Shown here piece after piece: positions 1-6,455 of a DNA stretch of 64,000 nucleotides. A program made the translations under genes and the position numbers. How positions within the stretch are numbered: position 1 is the stretch's first letter; each line of letters starts with the position of its first letter. The notes below the pieces were generated by a model. The model was not told the origin of the DNA, searched no databases, and worked only from the letters and a program-made list of their open reading frames with translations. Source of the DNA: SSF14 sp037045585 (GTDB lineage: Bacteria; Actinomycetota; Acidimicrobiia; Acidimicrobiales; Microtrichaceae); NCBI GenBank assembly GCA_037045585.1, contig JBAOIR010000043.1, positions 1 through 64,000 of the forward strand, written 5' to 3'.

Positions 1-1613
1 AGCGGTTTGGGCGCGGCGAACTGTCCCTTCGGCGCGGAGTGTTTTGTCGAGCTCGCCCGCGAGCAGGCACAACGTGCCCACTTGATCATCACCAATCACT
101 CGCTGCTGTCGATCGACGCCATCGAAGGCGTGCCGATGATCCCCGACTACGACGCCGTGGTGATCGACGAAGCCCACGAGCTCACCGCCCGCGTCACCCA
201 GGCGGCGACCGACGAGCTTGCCGTCGTCGACATCGAGCGCGCCGTACGCCGCGCACGACGCTTCGTGCAGAACGATCAGTCGCGAAGCGGGCGGTCGGTT
301 GGTGACCCGGCCGAGCACCTCGCGGATGCCAGCGAGGCGCTGGGGGACGCCATTGTGAGCATCGGGCCCGGGCGCCTGGACCCGGTTCCCGATCAGCTGG
401 CCGACGCGTTGGTCTTGGTCCGTGATGCCGCCAGGGCTCTGGTGTCGGCCATCGGGAAGCCGGCCGACGGGGAGGGTGACGCGGATGCCGCGCGCGTGGC
501 GGCGCGTGGCGCCGTACAAGAGCTGAGACCACCGCCGAACGCATGGCGGAGCAAGCCGCAGCCGACGTCTTGTGGATCACCGAGTCCGGTGATCGGATCC
601 CCTCTCGGGTGTGCGTGGCGCCCCTTCAGGTGTGGGGGCCGATGCGCGACAAACTGCTCAGAGGCCGGGTGGTGGTGTTCACCAGCGCGACCCTTCGCCT
701 CGGCGGGGACTTCACCACCGTCGCGCAGTCCTTGGGTTTCAAGGCGGGGGAGCAGGATCTCGCTCCGCTGCCCCGGGGCCGGCGTCCGGCAGCGGCTGCT
801 TCAGGCGAGGACCCGCCCGACACCGAGGCAGACGACGCGCCGCCAGAAGACGTTGAGCCCCGGGAGTATCTGCGTTCTCACGAGGTGGAGCAGGACCTGG
901 CGGTGCCGTGGCGCGCCGTCGACGTGGGCTCGCCGTTCGCCTACGACAAGCAGGCGATCCTCTACATCGCCCGCCACCTGCCGCCACCCGGGCGGGATGG
1001 GTTGGGACCGGCTCAGCTGGCCGAGATCGTGGCGCTGGTCGATGCCTCCGAAGGCGGTGTACTGGGGCTCTTCTCATCTCGCCGGGCAGCGGAGACAGCC
1101 GCGGAACACGTCCGTAAGGAGCTGCCGCACCTGACCACCCTCGCCCAGGGCGAAGCGCAGCTGCCCGAGCTCTCCCGGCAGTTCACCCAGGATCGGCACG
1201 CCAGTCTGTTCGGCACCTTGACCCTGTGGCAGGGGCTTGACGTTCCCGGTGACACCTGTCGTCTCGTGTTGATCGACCGGGTCCCGTTCCCGCGCCCCGA
1301 CGATCCGTTGATGTCGGCGAGGTCGCGGGCCGCCGACGCGGCCGGGGGCAACGGTTTCATGCAGGTATCGGCCACCCATGCGGCGCTCCTGCTGGCTCAG
1401 GGCTCGGGCCGGCTGATCCGGACCTCGGCGGATCGCGGCGTGGTCGCGGTGCTCGATCCGCGACTGATCACCGCGCGATACGGCGGCTTCTTGCGCGCCA
1501 GCCTGCCGCCCATGTGGACCACCACGGACCCGGCCCAGGCATTGGGTGCGTTGCGCCGGCTTGCCTCAGCGGGTGAACAGCAGTCCGGCCATCGCGGCAA
1601 GCAGGCCCAGTAG
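1..1613 (+). CDS. dinG: DinG-family ATP-dependent DNA helicase, 5' end outside window, one frame break
   Basis: This is the C-terminal two thirds of an XPD/DinG-type superfamily 2 helicase, which unwinds DNA 5' to 3' and takes part in repair. The sequence shows an Fe-S-domain-like CPFG segment at the start, the Walker B box DEAHEL near 172-189, motif IV-V text (VVFTSATL near 670, GLFSSRRAAE near 1066) and motif VI residues QGSGRLIR near 1400. The frame changes between about 520 and 545: the first part reads in frame 1 and the helicase continues in frame 3 to the stop at 1611. Both halves are needed to make the family sequence, so this is a one-base indel, either a sequencing error or a real lesion. 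The start codon lies left of the window. The 3' end overlaps the convergent next gene by 48 bases. Confidence 0.85.
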
Positions 1614-2108
1614 TACGAGGACCGTCAAAGCGGTCGCCCAGCGCGGTGTCGCGGGCAACTCTTCGATCGCGCTGTATCCGGTGCTCAACGGCGCGACTTC
1701 CCGGTCAGCCGGATTCGGATTGATGGAACTCTCGGTCGATCCGCCAGAGAACCACCCGGAATCGGTCTGTCCGGCCGACGCGACGACCGTGTCGTAGGCA
1801 TCGTGGCGCCCCGGCTGGGCGGGCTCGGGCCGGCCGATCTGCTGATCCGCAGAGGCGGCCGAGCCTGTCGGGAACGGCCTCGGGTCGGGGTGGCTGAGCA
1901 CTTCGAAGGCGTCGTCGAGCCAGGTGGCGACGTCGTCCACGGAGTAGCCGGAGTTCGTGGACAACGTGAACGTCGTCGCATCGACCACCCCGGGCGGCAC
2001 CCGCTGACCAGAGGCCAGGGCCGCGTTGATCCGATTGATGAGCCCGTCCACCTCACTGAACACGTAGCCCTGTGGGAGAACCTGGAATCGCGGCTTGGGG
2101 AGTTCCAC
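1566..2108 (-). CDS. Small DivIVA-motif membrane protein
   Basis: The 180-residue protein begins with a DivI1A-like motif (QGYVFSEVDGLINRINAAL, residues 12-30). A second copy of the same signature lies near residues 54-70 (GYSVDDVATWLDDAFEVL). A polar linker follows, and one hydrophobic segment (about residues 158-177, ALTVLVLLGLLAAMAGLLF) ends the chain. Short DivI1A repeats are seen in actinobacterial proteins related to the polar scaffold DivIVA/Wag31. A tail-anchored protein carrying them is most likely a membrane-associated cell-envelope or division factor, but that role is inferred. It is convergent with dinG, and their 3' ends overlap by 48 bases. It lies 62 bases from the 3' end of lexA on the same strand, so weak cotranscription from the lexA promoter is possible. 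Confidence 0.65.
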   Translation of the reverse strand: MELPKPRFQVLPQGYVFSEVDGLINRINAALASGQRVPPGVVDATTFTLSTNSGYSVDDVATWLDDAFEVLSHPDPRPFPTGSAASADQQIGRPEPAQPGRHDAYDTVVASAGQTDSGWFSGGSTESSINPNPADREVAPLSTGYSAIEELPATPRWATALTVLVLLGLLAAMAGLLFTR

Positions 2109-2170
2109 AAGCTGACACTAGCGGCGGCCGGGAGCTCGCGGACGAAGCGCTGGAACTCCCTTGCGTCGGG

Positions 2171-2899
2171 TCACAACCGACGAAGGACCGCCGTGACCTT
2201 GCCGAGGATGGTGGCGTGGGTGCCGTCGATGGGTTCGTAGGCGGAGTTCTGCGGGAGCAGCCAGACCTGACCGTCGCGACGCTGGAAGGTCTTCACGGTC
2301 GCCTCGCCGTCGATCATCGCCGCCACGATGTCCCCGTTTTCAGCGGTCTGCTGCTGACGGATCACGACGTAGTCACCCGGGCAGATAGCGGCCTCGATCA
2401 TCGATTCACCGGTGACTTCGAGGAGGAACAGGGTGCCTTCGCCGACGAGCTGCTTGGGCAGCGGGAAGACCTCTTCGATCCGCTCTTCAGCCAGGATCGG
2501 GCCGCCGGCCGCGATCCGGCCGACCATTGGTACGTAGGCGGCCGCGGGCATCGCGTCACCGGCCCCGGTCTCGTCGATCGCGGTCTCCTCGGCACTGCTG
2601 ATCGAACGCCGCGCGGCGATGACCTCGGGGAGGAAGACCTCGAGCGCGCGCGGACGGTGGGGATCGCGGCGCAGGAAGTTGCGCTCCTCGAGCACGCGCA
2701 ACTGATGGGCGACCGAGGATGAGCTGGTGAGCCCGACGGCCTGGCCGATCTCGCGCATCGAAGGGGGATAGCCCTTCTGCTCGATGGCCGACTTGATGTA
2801 GGCCAGGATCCGCTTCTGTCGGAAGGTCAAGCCGTGGGAATCGGGCGGACCGTCGGGCAGCTCGCGCACCTTGCTCTTCGACTCCCGGGACTTGTCCAT
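2171..2899 (-). CDS. lexA: LexA, SOS response repressor
   Basis: LexA represses DNA-repair genes and is inactivated by RecA-stimulated self-cleavage. The 242-residue protein has the N-terminal winged helix (LTFRQKRILAYIKSAIEQKGYPPS; recognition helix near SSSSVAHQLRVLEE). It also has the Ala-Gly cleavage site in GRIAAGGPI, the catalytic Ser in TGESM and the catalytic Lys in ATVKTF. The ATG at 2899 was chosen because GGAAGG lies a few bases upstream and the LexA homology begins there. A longer in-frame reading up to 3106 has no family similarity. A SOS-box-like site lies 84 bases upstream and four more precede the divergent LysM gene, so autoregulation is expected. Confidence 0.97.
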   Translation of the reverse strand: MDKSRESKSKVRELPDGPPDSHGLTFRQKRILAYIKSAIEQKGYPPSMREIGQAVGLTSSSSVAHQLRVLEERNFLRRDPHRPRALEVFLPEVIAARRSISSAEETAIDETGAGDAMPAAAYVPMVGRIAAGGPILAEERIEEVFPLPKQLVGEGTLFLLEVTGESMIEAAICPGDYVVIRQQQTAENGDIVAAMIDGEATVKTFQRRDGQVWLLPQNSAYEPIDGTHATILGKVTAVLRRL

Positions 2900-2982
2900 G
2901 GCCGCTGACCTTCCGTCGTGACTGCGCGAGACGAAGCCCGCCTCGGCTGTGCACCCCACGCTAGGCCAGCGTCGATCCGATT

Positions 2983-2998
2983 TCAAACACCTGTTCGA
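2983..2998. promoter_or_regulatory. SOS box (LexA operator) near lexA
   Basis: The sequence TCAAACACCTGTTCGA matches the actinobacterial LexA site CGAAC-N4-GTTCG in all but one core position. It sits about 84 bases upstream of the lexA start, where an autoregulatory operator is expected. Confidence 0.75.
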
Positions 2999-3098
2999 AC
3001 GGCGTGTCGTTGGAACGGCTTGTGGATGACCGGGGTGCCTGTCGAGGGTGGGCAAGGGTCGTGCGGGGTTCCGATCGTGTCCGTCGAGCATCGCGTAA

Positions 3099-3183
3099 TC
3101 GAACATTCGTTCGGCGTGTCGCTTGCGCGGCTTCGAAAGCGTGTTCTAACTTCGTACACGTGTTCGATCGAACGTCTGCTCGA
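3099..3183. promoter_or_regulatory. Cluster of four SOS-box-like sites upstream of the LysM gene
   Basis: The site at 3099-3114 contains CGAACATTCGTTCG, a perfect CGAAC-N4-GTTCG core. Three weaker matches follow: TCGAAAGCGTGTTCTA at 3133-3148, TCGTACACGTGTTCGA at 3152-3167 and TCGAACGTCTGCTCGA at 3168-3183. Each has one or two core mismatches. The last two abut directly. Their position between the divergent lexA and LysM genes implies LexA control of both. Cooperative binding across the array is an inference. Confidence 0.8.
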
Positions 3184-3291
3184 TCAGGATCGGCGCCGAC
3201 AAGCACTGTCGGTGGTCCCCGGTAGACATCGATCGACACGGCAAGCAGCGCCACCGCCCCGCACTGCGGGGCACTTCCCCAGGAGGCACCC

Positions 3292-3723
3292 ATGAGCACC
3301 ATCTCTTTCGCAGCACCGCAGCATCACCGGTCCGCGCCGCGGCCCAGCGCCCCGGCGGGTGTCCGTCATCTGCACGCGGTGCCCTCGGTCGCTCAGCGAC
3401 CTGCGCAGTTGCGATTGACCCGCCGCGGACGGGTCGTGGTGTTCATCGCCGGGTTGATCGTGATCGCCCTGGCCTCGTTGGCATTCGGCGCGAGTTCGGT
3501 GGCCACGCAGAAGGCCGGCCAACCGGTGGCGACCGAGACGATCGTGGTCGGGTCGGGTCAGACCCTGTGGGACATCGCCAGCGATATCGCCGCGCAGACC
3601 GGTGAGGAAGACGTCCGCGACGTTATGCACGAGATCAAGCAACTCAACGCTCTGGAGAGCGGGATGCTGATGGCCGGTCAGCTGCTGCGCGTCCCGGCTG
3701 CTGGAGCAGACGCGGGGGAGTGA
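3292..3723 (+). CDS. LysM-domain single-pass protein, probable SOS cell-division inhibitor
   Basis: The 143-residue protein has a basic cytoplasmic N-terminus of about 45 residues. One transmembrane segment follows (about 50-68, VVVFIAGLIVIALASLAF), then an extracytoplasmic LysM domain (about 82-135, VGSGQTLWDIASDIAAQTG to AGQLLRVP). This architecture, next to lexA and behind SOS boxes, matches the YneA, ChiZ (Rv2719c) and DivS group. Those proteins are made on DNA damage and delay septation at the membrane. GGAGG lies just upstream of the ATG. The gene ends before two strong hairpins. The division-inhibitor role is inferred from architecture and context, since sequence conservation in this group is low. 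Confidence 0.8.
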   Translation: MSTISFAAPQHHRSAPRPSAPAGVRHLHAVPSVAQRPAQLRLTRRGRVVVFIAGLIVIALASLAFGASSVATQKAGQPVATETIVVGSGQTLWDIASDIAAQTGEEDVRDVMHEIKQLNALESGMLMAGQLLRVPAAGADAGE

Positions 3724-3725
3724 GC

Positions 3726-3801
3726 TTCCGCCAGCCGCTTCGACCCCGGCTGGCGGAACCATGGGGAAGCGGGGGGCGAGGCGCGGGGGTGCCTCGCCCC
3801 C
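3726..3801. terminator. Two successive terminator-like hairpins
   Basis: A perfect 12-bp stem (TTCCGCCAGCCG at 3726-3737 pairs with 3747-3758) is followed by a perfect 11-bp stem (3772-3782 with 3791-3801). The second ends in CTGTTCATTT. They lie between the convergent LysM and YhhN genes and can serve both. Confidence 0.75.
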
Positions 3802-3817
3802 TGTTCATTTGCGGCGA

Positions 3818-4534
3818 TCAGGCAGTTGCGGCGCGACGCAGCCCCCGGGCGATGAGGAACTGAGCTGCGGTGTAGGACGCCATCACCAAGCTCTCGGCCC
3901 GCACCGGCGGGTGGCCGGGACGGCCTTCCCCGAGGCTGTCCGGCACGAACTTGAAGGCGCCGAGAAGCGTGTCGGAGGCGACGAACAGCAGCGAACCGGC
4001 CACTAGGTCGCGCTTCCCCGGCACGTGCTCCTCGACGGCCGCGGCTTGGGCTGCCATGGTGCACAGTAGGGCGGAATAGCCCGCGACCGCAGGCCCGAGG
4101 ACGCGCTCCTGCCGGCCCGCCGCCAGACTGAGCAGCGGCGCCGTGGTGAGCCAGAGGGCGGCCAAGCCCTTCGCTGTCGTGGTGGTGTGCGCGGGCCGGC
4201 TCGGCAAGGTCCGATAGGCCGCGCGATAGGACAGATGCCCGAGCCCGAAGGAGCCGGCGCCGGCCGCGAACGCCGGCACGCCGGGCCGCATCAAGGCGAT
4301 ATCGCCCACCCAGCCGAATCCGAGTCCCGCCATGGACCAGCGACCGGTCGGGGTCGTGCTGGCGCCGCACGCTGCCAGAGCAGGCATCAAGAGTGGCTTG
4401 GTGAAGCGACGCAGGCTGGTTGCCCGGGGTGATTTGCTCCCAGCAAGCAAGGTGTCCGCGACCGCCAACCCGGCATAGGCTGCGGGCGCGACGCGGTGCC
4501 GCCACGTGAATCCTCCGGCTTTCCCTTGGCTCAT
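3818..4534 (-). CDS. YhhN/TMEM86 family membrane protein (lysoplasmalogenase-like)
   Basis: The 238-residue protein is largely hydrophobic with about seven or eight membrane segments. It carries the YhhN family signatures KPLLMPALA (about residues 46-54), GWVGDIALM (about 74-82) and LLFVASDTLLGAFKF (about 182-196). Members of this family in animals hydrolyse the vinyl-ether bond of lysoplasmalogens, and bacterial members have been linked to the same activity; the substrate here is unproven. The start at 4534 is supported by GAAAGGGG 10 bases upstream. The gene is convergent with the LysM gene and divergent from the DUF3052 gene, so it is probably monocistronic. Confidence 0.82.
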   Translation of the reverse strand: MSQGKAGGFTWRHRVAPAAYAGLAVADTLLAGSKSPRATSLRRFTKPLLMPALAACGASTTPTGRWSMAGLGFGWVGDIALMRPGVPAFAAGAGSFGLGHLSYRAAYRTLPSRPAHTTTTAKGLAALWLTTAPLLSLAAGRQERVLGPAVAGYSALLCTMAAQAAAVEEHVPGKRDLVAGSLLFVASDTLLGAFKFVPDSLGEGRPGHPPVRAESLVMASYTAAQFLIARGLRRAATA

Positions 4535-4670
4535 GCGTGCTGCCCCTTTCGGCGAGTAGGTTGCCTCGCATGCGTCACGAAACCAGACGTCGGCTCTGTC
4601 CCGGAACCCTAAGCCGAGCTGCGGACTGGCCTGCGCCTGGTTGCGGCTACTGCGTGTCGAGTTCGACTCG

Positions 4671-5156
4671 ATGAGCGGGGCCGTCGGCCCGACGAGCGGC
4701 TACTCGGGCACCCCGCTACCTCGCAAGCTCGGCTTGAAGCCTGGGCACGTGGTCTTCCTCGATGGCGCCCCCGCCGGGTTCGATCTCGCCGGCATGCTCG
4801 ACCCGGCCGAGGCTGCGGCGATCGTGTGGCCGCGTCGGCTGCCGGCGTACGCCGATGTGACGGTGACCTTCCACTACCGCGCCGAGTCGCTGGCCAAGCG
4901 CCTGCCCGCCCTCGTCGATAGGACCGCGCGTCCGGCTACCCAGTCGTTGTCGGTGGCCTACGGAATGCTGTGGGTGTGCTGGCCGAAGAAGGCGGCACAC
5001 AAGCAACTGCAAGCCGAAGGGGTGGTGGTCGATCTGGATGAGAACCAGGTGCGAGATCTCGGTCTGACAGCTGGGCTGGTCGACGTCAAGGTGGCGGCGA
5101 TCGACGAGGTCTGGTCGGGGCTGAAGTTCGTGCGGAGGCTCGTCGACCGAGTGTGA
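4671..5156 (+). CDS. DUF3052 family protein
   Basis: This 161-residue protein matches the actinobacterial DUF3052 pattern. It opens with GYSGTPLPRKLGLKPGH, has a central LWVCWPKKA strand, and ends with DLGLTAGLVDVKVAAIDEVWSGLKFVRRL. The family is conserved in actinobacteria and has no established function. It resembles a small Rossmann-like fold in which WPKK follows a strand. The ATG at 4671 is preferred over 4641 because the homology starts shortly after it. No good ribosome-binding site is visible before it. Bases 4657-4671 form a short inverted repeat (TCGAGT, three bases, ACTCGA) that touches the start codon and could affect initiation. Confidence 0.82.
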   Translation: MSGAVGPTSGYSGTPLPRKLGLKPGHVVFLDGAPAGFDLAGMLDPAEAAAIVWPRRLPAYADVTVTFHYRAESLAKRLPALVDRTARPATQSLSVAYGMLWVCWPKKAAHKQLQAEGVVVDLDENQVRDLGLTAGLVDVKVAAIDEVWSGLKFVRRLVDRV

Positions 5157-5207
5157 TGACGAGGCAATCGGGCAGCTGACCCGCGGATGAGGGATCCTCG
5201 AGGATGC

Positions 5208-5612
5208 TCAGCGCTTGGCTCGGCGTCCGCCGACCGGCCGGGATTCCTTGTCCGGACCCGCTTCGAGGCCGGCCGATCCCAACGCCTGGAGCATGCGCGC
5301 CAGCATGATGAAGGTGACGAAGAGGCACACGACGGCGGCCAGTCCGGTGAGCAGCAGCATCGCCCAGGCCGAGGTGCTCCCGTTTCGCACTCGCTCGCCG
5401 TAACCGACGGCGAGATAGACCAGCAGGCCCCAGGCGACGAGCGTTGTTGTTGCGAAAAGAGCCGGCCAGAGTGCCGACAGGGTCAGCTTGGGTCGGGTGG
5501 GCTCGGTGCTCCGCGGGGCGGCTCGTTTCCCCTTGGAGGTGTTCACGCAGACATTCTGGCTGATCTCGGCAAGTTGCTTGCGCACCGTGAGAACTCGACG
5601 TACGGTTGCCAC
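5208..5612 (-). CDS. Small two-helix membrane protein, unknown function
   Basis: The reading frame encodes up to 134 residues. After a basic, Pro/Thr-rich N-terminus come two transmembrane segments (about residues 47-67 and 83-107), then a charged tail ending in GGRRAKR. I do not recognise the family. A GTG at 5546 (112 residues) is a likely alternative start. The ATG at 5612 would place the first codon inside the NrdR-box region shared with the divergent nrdR, which makes the shorter form more attractive. It is convergent with DUF3052 and divergent from nrdR. If the long form is used, NrdR could also repress it. Confidence 0.55.
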   Translation of the reverse strand: MATVRRVLTVRKQLAEISQNVCVNTSKGKRAAPRSTEPTRPKLTLSALWPALFATTTLVAWGLLVYLAVGYGERVRNGSTSAWAMLLLTGLAAVVCLFVTFIMLARMLQALGSAGLEAGPDKESRPVGGRRAKR

Positions 5613-5656
5613 TACATCTAGTAGTTACACCGATGTAGTTTTCCACATCTAGTTCC
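5609..5656. promoter_or_regulatory. Paired NrdR boxes
   Basis: Two similar near-palindromes, CCACTACATCTAGTAG (5609-5624) and TTCCACATCTAGTTCC (5641-5656), have centres 31 bases apart, about three helical turns. NrdR sites upstream of ribonucleotide reductase genes are characteristically paired with this spacing. An inverted relative (GATGTAGTT, 5632-5640) lies between them. The pair is about 140 bases upstream of nrdR. Confidence 0.75.
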
Positions 5657-5793
5657 ACAGCTCGGAGTCACTCACCCACAGATAGTGGGCCGTCCTCCAC
5701 AACACCATCCACATCGGGGCTCGTCCTGTCGTCACGGAGGACGCACCCGAAAGCGGCTTCAGCCGCGAGTCACGCACCGAAAGGGGGCCCGAC

Positions 5794-6312
5794 GTGCACT
5801 GCCCGTACTGCCGCAACACCGATACGAAGGTGCTCGACTCTCGGGTGTCTGAGGATGGCGCCTCGATCCGTCGCCGGCGGATCTGCCCGGAGGCGGGCGG
5901 TCACGGTGCTGGCGGTCACGGTGCTGGCGGTCAGGAGGGCTGCGGCAAGCGGTTCACCACGATCGAACTCATGCAGTTGACGGTGATGAAGCGCTCCGGC
6001 ACGACCGAACCATTCAATCGGGAGAAGGCGGTGGCCGGCGTCCGCAAGGCGTGCAAGGGCCGTCCGGTCTCCGAGGACGATCTGGCCCGTTTGGGTCAGG
6101 AGGTCGAGGACTCATTGCGCTCCTCTGGATGGGCCGAGGTGCCCGCCCATGAGGTGGGTCTGGCCATCCTCGGGCCGCTGCGCGAACTCGACGAGGTTGC
6201 CTACCTGCGGTTCGCCAGCGTCTACAAGTCCTACTCCAGCGTCGACGACTTCGAGTCCGAGATCGCGATGCTCCGCATGGAGCGCCAAGCTCAGCCGGTT
6301 CCCACCGGCTGA
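5794..6312 (+). CDS. nrdR: NrdR, ribonucleotide reductase repressor with expanded zinc ribbon
   Basis: NrdR senses ATP/dATP through an ATP-cone and represses ribonucleotide reductase genes. The protein starts at a GTG behind GAAAGGGGG. It has the N-terminal zinc ribbon (MHCPYCRN, DSRVSEDGASIRRRR) and an ATP-cone (about residues 62-150, starting VMKRSGTTEPFNREKAVAGVRKAC). At 172 residues it is about 15-20 longer than usual. The extra residues form a Gly/His-rich insert that splits the second CxxC knuckle, so Cys31 and Cys50 are 18 residues apart instead of two. The insert is encoded by a 15-base repeat (5899-5913, 5914-5928 and a partial third copy). It is followed by nrdJ and preceded by NrdR boxes, so autoregulation is likely. 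Confidence 0.93.
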   Translation: MHCPYCRNTDTKVLDSRVSEDGASIRRRRICPEAGGHGAGGHGAGGQEGCGKRFTTIELMQLTVMKRSGTTEPFNREKAVAGVRKACKGRPVSEDDLARLGQEVEDSLRSSGWAEVPAHEVGLAILGPLRELDEVAYLRFASVYKSYSSVDDFESEIAMLRMERQAQPVPTG

Positions 6313-6362
6313 CCACAGACTGCCCGGGTGCGTAGTGGGGAAGCTGCGCGCCCGGGCCACCA

Positions 6363-6410
6363 CACAGTTCGACCAGCCGACAGTTAGACCAGCAGACAGT
6401 TAGACCCGGC
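6363..6410. repeat. Three 16-bp direct repeats between nrdR and nrdJ
   Basis: Units starting at 6363, 6379 and 6395 share the core ACAGTT(A/C)GACC and have an exact 16-base period. The first copy is the most diverged. The repeats end about 45 bases before the nrdJ start. No function is evident. They could be a protein-binding array or simple slippage. Confidence 0.6.
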
Positions 6411-6455
6411 AGACCGCATGACCAGCCAGCAGCAGCCACGGAGGAGCTCACAGAC

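Noticed and set aside
4657..4671. TCGAGTTCGACTCGA as a possible LexA site
   Set aside because: The spacing and half-sites do not fit CGAAC-N4-GTTCG, and DUF3052 is not a known SOS gene.
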